From assembly GCA_027487015.1 (NCBI GenBank), contig JAIYEK010000231.1, forward strand, positions 1-43,331: DNA of 43,331 nucleotides. Direction: 5' to 3'. This stretch comes from Erythrobacteraceae bacterium (GTDB lineage Bacteria > Pseudomonadota > Alphaproteobacteria > Sphingomonadales > Sphingomonadaceae). The position numbers and the translations under genes are program-made. Positions 17,855 through 25,785 of the stretch are shown here, piece by piece; positions within the stretch are counted from its first letter, which is position 1, and each line of letters opens with the position of its first letter. The notes beneath the pieces were generated by a model. It had not been told where the DNA came from and did no database searches. It was given only the letters and a program-made list of their open reading frames with translations.

Positions 17855-18262
17855 GTGAGCAAGGTTGCGCACGAGAGGGGCGACGACTTCTATTGGAACA
17901 TGGACGAGTTAGCCGAAGAATGGGGACCGAGCCTGATGACCGACGAAGAGGAGGAGAAGCTAGAAGCAATGGAATTCCCCCTCACCGTATACAGGGGAGG
18001 GACCGGCAGTATCCACGAGGTTGCGCAGGGTATCAGCTGGACGTTGGACCTCGAGATTGCCAAATTTTATGCATTGGACTGGCCTAAGCGATGGGGCATC
18101 GAGCCGGAGCCGATGATTGTCTCAATGCAGGTGGAGTGCGACGACGTCTTTGCCTTTCTCGATGGGCGCAAGGAGTCGGAACTGCTCGTGCCATACGCCT
18201 CGTTGCTTCGCGAAGCCATGACCGAGGTAACGGATCGTGTGGGCATCAGATTGGCTGGATAG
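17855..18262 (+). CDS. Possible ADP-ribosyltransferase-like protein (135 aa)
   Basis: GTG start; motif order PLTVYRGG / GISWTLDLEIAKFYA / VFAFLDGRKESELLV resembles an R-S-ExE arrangement. Confidence 0.45.
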   Translation: MSKVAHERGDDFYWNMDELAEEWGPSLMTDEEEEKLEAMEFPLTVYRGGTGSIHEVAQGISWTLDLEIAKFYALDWPKRWGIEPEPMIVSMQVECDDVFAFLDGRKESELLVPYASLLREAMTEVTDRVGIRLAG

Positions 18263-18839
18263 CGGCAGTGGCGCGTGCAGCGCCCCCCTCGACCCCGACT
18301 GTCTCGAGGAGAAGAAGATCCCTACAACTCTCCGCTTGCAACCCGCGGGTTCGGAAATCGTCGACTTTCCGGCGCCTATCGGCGTCCGAAACTTTAAACG
18401 GCGAATATTCGCCAGCTTTCTGGCAAACGTTTCGGAAAAGCTGCCGTGCAGCGTTCAAATACGGCCTTTCCTATGCAGCTTCGCGCAGGTTGTGGCGTCA
18501 CCGCCAGCGGGCCGATTTGCAATTGTATCTATGGGGCAACAAGAGGCATATGGCCGCCTTTCAACCTTCCACGCATAGACGGCAGTTGTTGACCCAAAGA
18601 CGGTCCTTCAGATCAGCTACCATGAACGTCTGCTGCTAACAGAAGCTGCCTTTGAACCGCTCGGCTCCAGACCGTTAAGAAGACGCCCTTTTTCGTCTTT
18701 CAGCGGGTTGGCCACCAAATCCACAAAACAGCCGCATGTTCACCTTGCGTTCTCAACGCCCTTGCCATATTCGTTCCGAATGTCACTGTCAAAGGGCACT
18801 GATTGCCACTACCCTTCAGCGCTCAATTAGAGGTCGCAC

Positions 18840-19892
18840 ATGGGTTTTCTGTCGGAAGAGCAATTCGCGTCGCTGCAGATCGAGCACATGATTCTGCATG
18901 TGGTTCGAGACGGCCCCTTCAACCCTGAGCTGGCGCGGGAGGTTGAACATCCCGATTTCTTCATCGAGCGCATCCGCAACACCGACGCGGCAAGCGTCTA
19001 TTCGTTCGAGCCGGAGTCTGCAGTCAAGGCGAAGATCGGTGAGATGGCACGGGGGGAGGTCACCTTCGAGGCGGGAGCACAGTCGCTGTCGCGGGAGTTC
19101 GCCAGATTGCATCATGGCGGACACAAGCCCGGGGCGCTCTTCATATTCGAGTTAAGCTGCGACGAGCCTGACGTCACCATCTACAGCCTGATCAAATACG
19201 ACTATCAGGAAGTCATCGAACAAGCCGATGCGGACGAAGGCAGTCTGCTGCGGCGCATTCTTCAGGCGTTTGTCGCGGAGAAGAAGGCCATTCAGAAGTC
19301 CGCAATGATCCGGGTGGTCGACGGCATTGTTGAAGATGCCGTTTCGACAATGGACCGAATGAAAGCAGCGCCCGCCATCGGCGACTATTTCGCCAGCTAC
19401 CTCCATGTGCGGCGTGAACGCAGCGACAGTGAACTGACCCAAGCCGTAAAAGACGTGGTCCGCCAGACGCTGATCGAAAGCAAGGACGTGCTGCCGGACC
19501 GGAACGTGCCGCGAGCGATCCAGCGCGCGCAAGCTGCGCTGCGGGACAGGCAGCAGATCGACGAGGATGCCGTGCACGAAGCCATCCTCGCGGCCGCTGG
19601 CAATCCCGAGGACGAAAGCATTCGGTCACAACTCCAGGTGCGGACTAGGCGAAAGCTCAGATCTGCTAAGCTGGAAGGCTTGGCCTTTCGACCCAGCGGG
19701 CAGATCCTTCAGCGCCCGCCCATCCGACAGGTGAAGACGACCGAGGGCGTAACCTTGATCTATCCGGACGACGCCGACGAACGCACGGTGCGTCGCGTCG
19801 ACACTGACGACGGCGGCCAGGTGATTACGGTTACAACGAGACACGTCACGGAGGACCGCGTTGTCCGCGACAAAAATCGCCCGCTGGCTTGA
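18840..19892 (+). CDS. Nucleoid-associated NdpA (NA37)-like protein
   Basis: 350 aa; HMILHVVRDG..., YSLIKYDYQEVIEQ, AEKKAIQKSAMIRV, AIGDYFASYLHVRRERSDSELTQAVKDVV resemble the YejK/NdpA layout. Confidence 0.6.
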   Translation: MGFLSEEQFASLQIEHMILHVVRDGPFNPELAREVEHPDFFIERIRNTDAASVYSFEPESAVKAKIGEMARGEVTFEAGAQSLSREFARLHHGGHKPGALFIFELSCDEPDVTIYSLIKYDYQEVIEQADADEGSLLRRILQAFVAEKKAIQKSAMIRVVDGIVEDAVSTMDRMKAAPAIGDYFASYLHVRRERSDSELTQAVKDVVRQTLIESKDVLPDRNVPRAIQRAQAALRDRQQIDEDAVHEAILAAAGNPEDESIRSQLQVRTRRKLRSAKLEGLAFRPSGQILQRPPIRQVKTTEGVTLIYPDDADERTVRRVDTDDGGQVITVTTRHVTEDRVVRDKNRPLA

Positions 19893-21174
19893 TCGGCTTC
19901 CGAGGCTTGGCGCCTTCGTCGTCGAGACCGCTGATACGGTAAGCGCGTCGAACCTCTCGGCTCGACAAACGCGCGAGCTCTGCGGGCTCGTCGAGGTGGA
20001 AGGGTGGCGACTAACAATCTTTGACCAAGCAAATGAAACATGGACTCGAGACGAGCTGGACGAGGATCTGGCTCCGTTCCGCGTGACGATCGTCAAACCG
20101 CCTGCGGGCATCGACGCGGCTCGTATTCTGACGGATGTTGGCTTTGCCGCATGGCTAGCCGAGCCCAGCGGATCGGTCTGCCAAGTCGCTCGGCTATCGC
20201 GCCCCTTCGAGACGCTCGGCATTCGGTTCACTAGCTGGGATGAACCCGCCAGTCCGTTCGAGCCCGCCGAGAAAACGGCCAGCCCCCGATCCCTTGTGCG
20301 CGAATACAACGGTCAGGCACGGGCTCCGGACGATGTTCGCACATGGCTGCTTCGCGACGTTGATGACATCCCTTTCGACAACTCCACTTTCCGTATCTGG
20401 ATGGCGGCTGCGGCCGTGCATACGCTTCGTGCCGTGCCGGACGAGATCGATCCGGTGAACGGCTCGCTCAAATTTAAGGGACCGCCGCGGCTGGCGCTCC
20501 ACGTCAGCGCGGACGTCACCGAGGTTCTTTCCGAACTCGGCATCGATGGTTTCAAGAACCTGCAGCGCGGCGTCCACTGGGTGTTCGAGAACCCTCGCGA
20601 AGCAGAGATGCGACATGCGCTGTTTGCCACCGAAGTTGCTCGCAGCGGAATAGAGACCGATCGCGCGGAGATTTATCTTCGTGAACACGCGGAAGCCGCC
20701 TTGGATGGTGCCAAAATTGCCTATCAGGTTTCGCTCGCTCAGCTGAGCAGCGAGACGCTCAAGTCCCTTGCGGATCTCCGCAAGGCCGTAACCGAGGAGA
20801 CCGCCAAAGTCACCGAAGCCACGCGGCAGATCGCGGGAGCTGTGGCCGCAGCGCTGGCGGTGGGTATCGGCCTCATGGCCGCACGGGTCACTGCGGCCGC
20901 ATCTGGCAACCTGATCATCGCGATCATGATCGTCGCTGCGGCTTACGTGTCGATGGTAATCTTGTCAGGCCTTCAGTTCGCCTGGCTGCAGCGTGACCTC
21001 CGCCGCGGTTGGCAATCTCGGCTGTATCGCTATCTTCCTCGATCAGAGTATCAGGCTCTGGTGCTCACACCCACCGGTCGAGCCGAAGCGTCACTATTCT
21101 GGGTTGCCGGGATTGGCGGCTTTATCATCTTGATTGTTTCGATACTGGTGATCTTTCCCATTATCTGGACGTAG
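19861..21174 (+). CDS. Membrane-anchored hypothetical protein (437 aa, C-terminal TM helices)
   Basis: TTG start inside the upstream gene (32-nt overlap); hydrophobic stretches IAGAVAAALAVGIGLMAA, LIIAIMIVAAAYVSMVILSGL, VAGIGGFIILIVSILVIFPIIW. Confidence 0.75.
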   Translation: MSATKIARWLDRLPRLGAFVVETADTVSASNLSARQTRELCGLVEVEGWRLTIFDQANETWTRDELDEDLAPFRVTIVKPPAGIDAARILTDVGFAAWLAEPSGSVCQVARLSRPFETLGIRFTSWDEPASPFEPAEKTASPRSLVREYNGQARAPDDVRTWLLRDVDDIPFDNSTFRIWMAAAAVHTLRAVPDEIDPVNGSLKFKGPPRLALHVSADVTEVLSELGIDGFKNLQRGVHWVFENPREAEMRHALFATEVARSGIETDRAEIYLREHAEAALDGAKIAYQVSLAQLSSETLKSLADLRKAVTEETAKVTEATRQIAGAVAAALAVGIGLMAARVTAAASGNLIIAIMIVAAAYVSMVILSGLQFAWLQRDLRRGWQSRLYRYLPRSEYQALVLTPTGRAEASLFWVAGIGGFIILIVSILVIFPIIWT

Positions 21175-21607
21175 CAAGACGAGCTGAGCAGCGTCGTGGA
21201 GGCTTAACGCCACACAAGGCCGCTCGATCTGCCTACGATCATTTGCCGGGACGGCAGGCGCTGGGTCGGGAGCAGCCGACTGAAGATATCGATTGGCAAT
21301 GACAGCTACTGCGCGTCGGTCGCCCGAGAGATGCCAGTCCAGCACCGGATCAGTTTATGTCTTTCTGCAATATCGGCCGACGCGCGCTGAACGACTGCTT
21401 CTGACGAAAACTGCCGCTCGGTAAAATACCTGCGAACGGCAGAGATGTCCCAAACCCGGCCTGCGACACCCGCAGGTAGCTTGCTCGCGTGCATGCGATC
21501 CGAACTTGCTATCAATTAGCCACGCCTATGCCGCTGATTTGGGAAAATTCCATTGCCGACGCCTCGCCGCGGGGTCGGCTGAGAGAAGGGAAAAGCCCTT
21601 CGGGCCG

Positions 21608-21625
21608 GCCTCGTAATTACGAGGC
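21608..21625. promoter_or_regulatory. 18-bp perfect palindrome GCCTCGTAATTACGAGGC covering the SD-like GAGG of the next gene
   Basis: Direct reading; ATG at 21631. Confidence 0.6.
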
Positions 21626-21630
21626 GAAGT

Positions 21631-22575
21631 ATGAATACCATTAACGGCAAGAGCGCTGCCAGCGGCGGCAACGCCACCAATAATGCCGCACCTCCAAGCT
21701 GCGACCGGCAGCGCGTGCTGCTGCCGGTGCGCAAGCGGGTAGACTGGCCGCTGGAATACGACAGCAACGAAGCCCTGCGGAAAATTGCGGTGATAGACAC
21801 CGAAACAACCGGGCTGGACTGGGCCAAACACCGGGTCATCGAGATCTGCGCGGCGTCCGTGCTAGTGAATGCCGAGGGCCGGATCATTGCCATCGAACGT
21901 GTGGGCACCGGCCTTGAGTATCCCGGCCACCCCCTATCGCGGGAGATAAGCGAGCTTACCGGTCTCACCGATGCCATGCTTGAGAACAAGGTAATCGACC
22001 GGGACAAGCTCACGCCATTCTTAAGCGAGTGCGAAGCTGTGTTGGCGTTCAATAGCGGCTTCGACCGCAGCTTCGCCGAAGCTCTTCTGCCAGATCTGCC
22101 CGCGATGTCCTGGGGCTGCGTCATGGCCGATGTCCCGTGGCGCAAGCTCGGCTTCGAAAATGGCCCTCAGAATTACCTGCTCATGCAGGCGGGCCGGTTC
22201 GCCGCCGAAGCCCACCGGGCGAAGCAAGACGTGCTGTCCCTGATCGAGCTGCTGGATCATGTCTGCACTGATGGGACAAGCATCATGGCCAAGGTGCTGT
22301 CGGCCATCGACGCGCCAGCGTGGCGGTTTGAGGCGACGTGGGCGAGCTACCACCAGCGGGATCTGCTGCGCGATCGACGCTATAGGTGGCGGCCGGACGG
22401 GCGCAGCGGAGTCTGGCACAAGCATATCCGCGGTGACGAATATCAAGCTGAATGGGAATGGCACTTGAGCGTCATTGGTCATGAACCCGCGGTCATCCCG
22501 CTGCCGGCGACCGAACGGTATCGCCATGATCGGTCTTGGAAGCCGGTCGAACGCAAAGCGAAGATTACCGCCTAG
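21631..22575 (+). CDS. DnaQ-like (DEDDh) 3'-5' exonuclease
   Basis: ExoI VIDTETTGLDWAKHRVIEICA, ExoII LAFNSGFDRSFAEALLP, ExoIII HRAKQDVLSLIELL. Confidence 0.88.
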   Translation: MNTINGKSAASGGNATNNAAPPSCDRQRVLLPVRKRVDWPLEYDSNEALRKIAVIDTETTGLDWAKHRVIEICAASVLVNAEGRIIAIERVGTGLEYPGHPLSREISELTGLTDAMLENKVIDRDKLTPFLSECEAVLAFNSGFDRSFAEALLPDLPAMSWGCVMADVPWRKLGFENGPQNYLLMQAGRFAAEAHRAKQDVLSLIELLDHVCTDGTSIMAKVLSAIDAPAWRFEATWASYHQRDLLRDRRYRWRPDGRSGVWHKHIRGDEYQAEWEWHLSVIGHEPAVIPLPATERYRHDRSWKPVERKAKITA

Positions 22576-22665
22576 GAGCGGTTTGGGTGAGCTGAATCCG
22601 GGAATGGAAAAGGCTTCGCTCCCCTTGCGCGGGGGAGCGCCACACTAACAAGGAACCACAATACC

Positions 22666-22761
22666 ATGAGAAATCTCAAACTCGGCGGGGTGTGCCCCCG
22701 CCGGCCGACTAGTCCTGAGAAGCGGGGCGGTGCGCGAAGCACCGCCCCGTCCCTGTTCTGA
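22666..22761 (+). CDS. Short ORF (31 aa) resembling the N-terminus of the next gene
   Basis: MRNLKLGGVCPRRPTSPEKRGGARSTAPSLF*; cf. downstream MIDLNLGGTCPRRP; AAGGAAC upstream. Confidence 0.4.
   Translation: MRNLKLGGVCPRRPTSPEKRGGARSTAPSLF
22723..22749. terminator. Stem-loop CGGGGCGGTGC-GCGAA-GCACCGCCCCG
   Basis: 11-bp perfect stem between 21631-22575 and 22856-23395; no clear U-tract. Confidence 0.45.
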
Positions 22762-22855
22762 CAGATAAAAATGAGCCTCTCCTAGGAAGGAAAAAAGGGG
22801 CTTCGGCCTGTGCGGCGTCCGCTCAGGCTACCAAGAAACTAAAAAGGAACGAAAT

Positions 22856-23395
22856 ATGATTGACTTGAACCTTGGCGGGACCTGTCCCCGCCGGCCGCTG
22901 ACCTATGTCTTGACGAGAGCCATGTGGCACCCGCGCGGCCCCGCCGACGTATCCATCAAGGGCTGCGAGCTGGGCGTGGGCGCGTCCAACGGCGAGCTGG
23001 CCGAAGGCATTAACGTAATGGCCGACGTGGCCTTTCGCACCAAGACGCCGTGGGTGTTGGCGAACTTCGCCGACGACGTCACCACCAGGTGCGACGGCCT
23101 CTTCATGATCAAACCAATGGGAGATGAAGTTCTGATCGGCTTGGTCGAGCCCTACATCTTGCGGAAGGGGTCACCCCTTATCCTTGTGGGTGGAGACCGG
23201 TCTCGTGCCTTTTCGATCAATGCAGCTGGCAAGCTGATCGAATGCCCCGTCCCGCCGCTGTCACAAATCGCGGCCGGTGTGGATCGCGGCTGGGCCGAGA
23301 TCAGGCGCCGTATGGCTGACGTGATCGAGGGAACCGCCTTCCGCTATCCAAGCTGGGCAGTCTGTGTCGACGTCAAGCACGTCCCCGTATTCTGA
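22856..23395 (+). CDS. Hypothetical protein (179 aa)
   Basis: ORF MIDLNLGGTCPRRPLTYVLTRAMWHPRGPADVSIKG...; AAAGGAAC SD-like sequence upstream. Confidence 0.7.
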   Translation: MIDLNLGGTCPRRPLTYVLTRAMWHPRGPADVSIKGCELGVGASNGELAEGINVMADVAFRTKTPWVLANFADDVTTRCDGLFMIKPMGDEVLIGLVEPYILRKGSPLILVGGDRSRAFSINAAGKLIECPVPPLSQIAAGVDRGWAEIRRRMADVIEGTAFRYPSWAVCVDVKHVPVF

Positions 23396-23426
23396 TCGGC
23401 CACCCTTTCATCACCACCCAATCACC

Positions 23427-23463
23427 AGACGGGCGGCGCTCTCCACCAGAGCGCCGCCCGTCT
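23427..23463. terminator. Perfect 16-bp stem-loop, putative terminator/attenuator
   Basis: AGACGGGCGGCGCTCT-CCACC-AGAGCGCCGCCCGTCT, followed by GCTTT; between two genes. Confidence 0.6.
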
Positions 23464-23483
23464 GCTTTCACGAAGGGAATCCC

Positions 23484-24065
23484 ATGCACCGCCATATGAA
23501 CACCCATCCGCCGGTTCTTTCCGCGCTGATCATCATCCGGACGCGACCGGAATACGAACGTCGCTCCATCATATCCAGCCTCGCGCTGTTCACCGCCACC
23601 ATCACCGGACGGCGGGAAGCAGCCTTCGATCTGCTTCATGCCCGGTTCGATCCGACGGATACGCGCGCGGAAATCCTCAGGGGACTATGCCAACGCGTTC
23701 CGCCGGGGGCGCAGCTGCTGGTTCGCCAGCCCATCCTGCCGGCACGGCATCTGATGGACACCGCCGCAGTTCGTGACCTCCCGCCGATCGACAACCAGCT
23801 GATCGCTTCGGCCTTGCCTGGCACCACGCTCTTGTCACTGACTGTGACCGACGAGCAGCTGAAAGCTGCTGGTGAAGCGATGGGCCTCGAAATGGCCGGC
23901 CCAGAATCCACGCCGCTCAAGCGCAATCGCCGTGCGCCGGAGCAGGCGATGGCGCTCTGGTCGGTCTACACTCAGGCGTTCTGCCACAAGGCTGAGGCCC
24001 GTGCGCTGATCGCGTCCTTTCAGGCCTGGCGTGTCCTGGAGCGTGCCAAGCCGCTGCCGTTCTGA
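23484..24065 (+). CDS. Hypothetical protein (~193 aa)
   Basis: Start MHRHMNTHPPVLSALIIIRTRPEYERR at 23484 preceded by AAGGGAA; ends AWRVLERAKPLPF. Confidence 0.65.
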   Translation: MHRHMNTHPPVLSALIIIRTRPEYERRSIISSLALFTATITGRREAAFDLLHARFDPTDTRAEILRGLCQRVPPGAQLLVRQPILPARHLMDTAAVRDLPPIDNQLIASALPGTTLLSLTVTDEQLKAAGEAMGLEMAGPESTPLKRNRRAPEQAMALWSVYTQAFCHKAEARALIASFQAWRVLERAKPLPF

Positions 24066-24207
24066 GGCCAAGGCGTAATGGCGTCAGCGAACGACACCGC
24101 CGGACACCATCGCCGCATTGGTTCGAGAAACAGCGGCACAGCCGAAAAGGAGCCAGAGGAAGGAGGAAGGGAGTGGGTTGGGATCAACCCATGAAAGGAA
24201 AAAGGAA

Positions 24208-25002
24208 ATGCCAAAGTTCACGTTCATCGACATCGAATCTCTCTGGGATCCACAGCTTCACGAGGCCTATCTCGCCATCGATCCGAATGGCGACAGGAAG
24301 ACTGATCGCAATGGCAATATCCGCCACCGTCTCGCATGCAGGCGCGTTATAGCCGCCGCAGCCTTCGATGTTGAAGTGTTGGAAGGCGGCGCGATAGCGA
24401 TCGGAGGGCTGCGCGCCTGGGATGAGCATCAATATGGAGACGAGCTGGAGGTTGTAACCAAGCTGTTCGATCATCTCCGCCAGCGCCCGGACACCAACGC
24501 TGTCACCTGGAGCGGGCTCGCAGCCGATTTGCCGCTCCTCAATCTTGCGGCAATCGAGCACCACCTCGTGCTGCCGCCTCAACTCCGGGCGAACATGTTG
24601 CATGCCGCCCGCCGCAGCTCTTGGCGGCCCCATATCGACCTTGCCCTGCAGATGAAGGGCAATGGGCGGGACTGGTCGCACATGACAGAGGTCGGACTGA
24701 GGCTGGGCCTTCCTGCCGAGCTGTTCGCAGGCAAGGCTGATATCGCCGAACCGCGGAATGGCGAGGAATGGCAGGCGATGAGCCACCGGGTCGGCACCGA
24801 CTGCATCCTCACCGCCATGATCGCGCTGGTTTGGTGGCGGGCCAATGGTCTGATCGCCCTCGATCAGGTTGCCGCCCTCCACAACATCGCCGATTGGTGC
24901 CTGCGGAACAAAGCTGTCGCCGATGCCCATGAAACCCCGCTCGCCCGCCTTCGGGGAGAAATGTTCAGGCGTATGGGGGACGAATGGCACGAGGCTGCCT
25001 AG
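24208..25002 (+). CDS. Predicted PolB-type 3'-5' exonuclease-like protein
   Basis: MPKFTFIDIESLWDP (ExoI-like DIE), TWSGLAADLPLLNLAA (ExoII-like), GTDCILTAMIALVWW (ExoIII-like); SD AAAGGAA. Confidence 0.6.
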   Translation: MPKFTFIDIESLWDPQLHEAYLAIDPNGDRKTDRNGNIRHRLACRRVIAAAAFDVEVLEGGAIAIGGLRAWDEHQYGDELEVVTKLFDHLRQRPDTNAVTWSGLAADLPLLNLAAIEHHLVLPPQLRANMLHAARRSSWRPHIDLALQMKGNGRDWSHMTEVGLRLGLPAELFAGKADIAEPRNGEEWQAMSHRVGTDCILTAMIALVWWRANGLIALDQVAALHNIADWCLRNKAVADAHETPLARLRGEMFRRMGDEWHEAA

Positions 25003-25053
25003 CTAAGCGCCTGATAACGCGGCCTTAGGAAATCCTGCCTTAAGCTGCGTGTC

Positions 25054-25185
25054 ATGGTCGATACCGACGAGACGCAGAGGTCCCTACACACTCATGCGCC
25101 GGAGCCAGAAAATTCGGACAGCCTGTCCGAATACTTCCGCTTCGGCGCATGGTCATATGAGGGCGGAAGCCATATCTGCGCCTGA
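25054..25185 (+). CDS. 43-aa short ORF overlapping the sigma-like gene
   Basis: MVDTDETQRSLHTHAPEPENSDSLSEYFRFGAWSYEGGSHICA*; overlaps downstream start at 25157. Confidence 0.4.
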   Translation: MVDTDETQRSLHTHAPEPENSDSLSEYFRFGAWSYEGGSHICA

Positions 25186-25771
25186 CAAGCTCGCTAAGCC
25201 GGATCGCGTTCTGACGACCGAGGAGGTTCGCGCGGAGCTTGCGCGGATCCGGCCCGGTGCTGCCGATCCGTTGAATGAAGCAGTCGCCGGCCATGCAGCC
25301 CGTTCCCGCGAAGATCCCCGTGAGCTGCTTAACGAGGCGATACAGCGCGCCCTGACGACGCGGGCTATTCCTGCCGACGTTCCCTTCGACAAGGTTCTCG
25401 CCGAGATCGCACGCTCGGTCGCAAGCAGCATTAACATCAGCCGTCATCGCACCCGCAAGCATGTCGTGGACTTGCCGATCGAGGAGATCGTCGATTTGCT
25501 GCCCGCGGGTGGATATGTTGTCACCGCACCGGACGAGATTATCGAGCGGGAACGCATTCGGCAGTTATGTGCCGATGCAATTGAACGTCTGGCGCGCGAT
25601 GATGGCAGGCGAGAGGCACTAATTGACGCCATCGGTCAGGGAATGCGGGGAGACGAACTCACCGCTACCCTCGGCATCGGCAAACGCGACCTTGCGTCCA
25701 TGCGTAAGGCGCTCAAGCGTGAGATCCAGCGTATCTGGCCGACCGTGCAGGAGCAGATCAGCGGGGATTGA
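25157..25771 (+). CDS. Sigma-70-like/HTH regulatory protein
   Basis: MRAEAISAPDKLAKPDRV...; C-terminal sigma region 4-like segment RIRQLCADAIERLARDDGRREALIDAIGQGMRGDELTATLGIGKRDLASMRKALKREIQRIWP. Confidence 0.5.
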   Translation: MRAEAISAPDKLAKPDRVLTTEEVRAELARIRPGAADPLNEAVAGHAARSREDPRELLNEAIQRALTTRAIPADVPFDKVLAEIARSVASSINISRHRTRKHVVDLPIEEIVDLLPAGGYVVTAPDEIIERERIRQLCADAIERLARDDGRREALIDAIGQGMRGDELTATLGIGKRDLASMRKALKREIQRIWPTVQEQISGD

Positions 25772-25785
25772 GGGCACCGTGCCCT

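Noticed and set aside
18237-18578. 113-aa plus-strand ORF after the ART-like gene
   Set aside because: No recognizable features; region looks like intergenic or decayed sequence.
21306-21515. 69-aa minus-strand ORF
   Set aside because: Possible small gene but no family, SD or conservation evidence from sequence alone.
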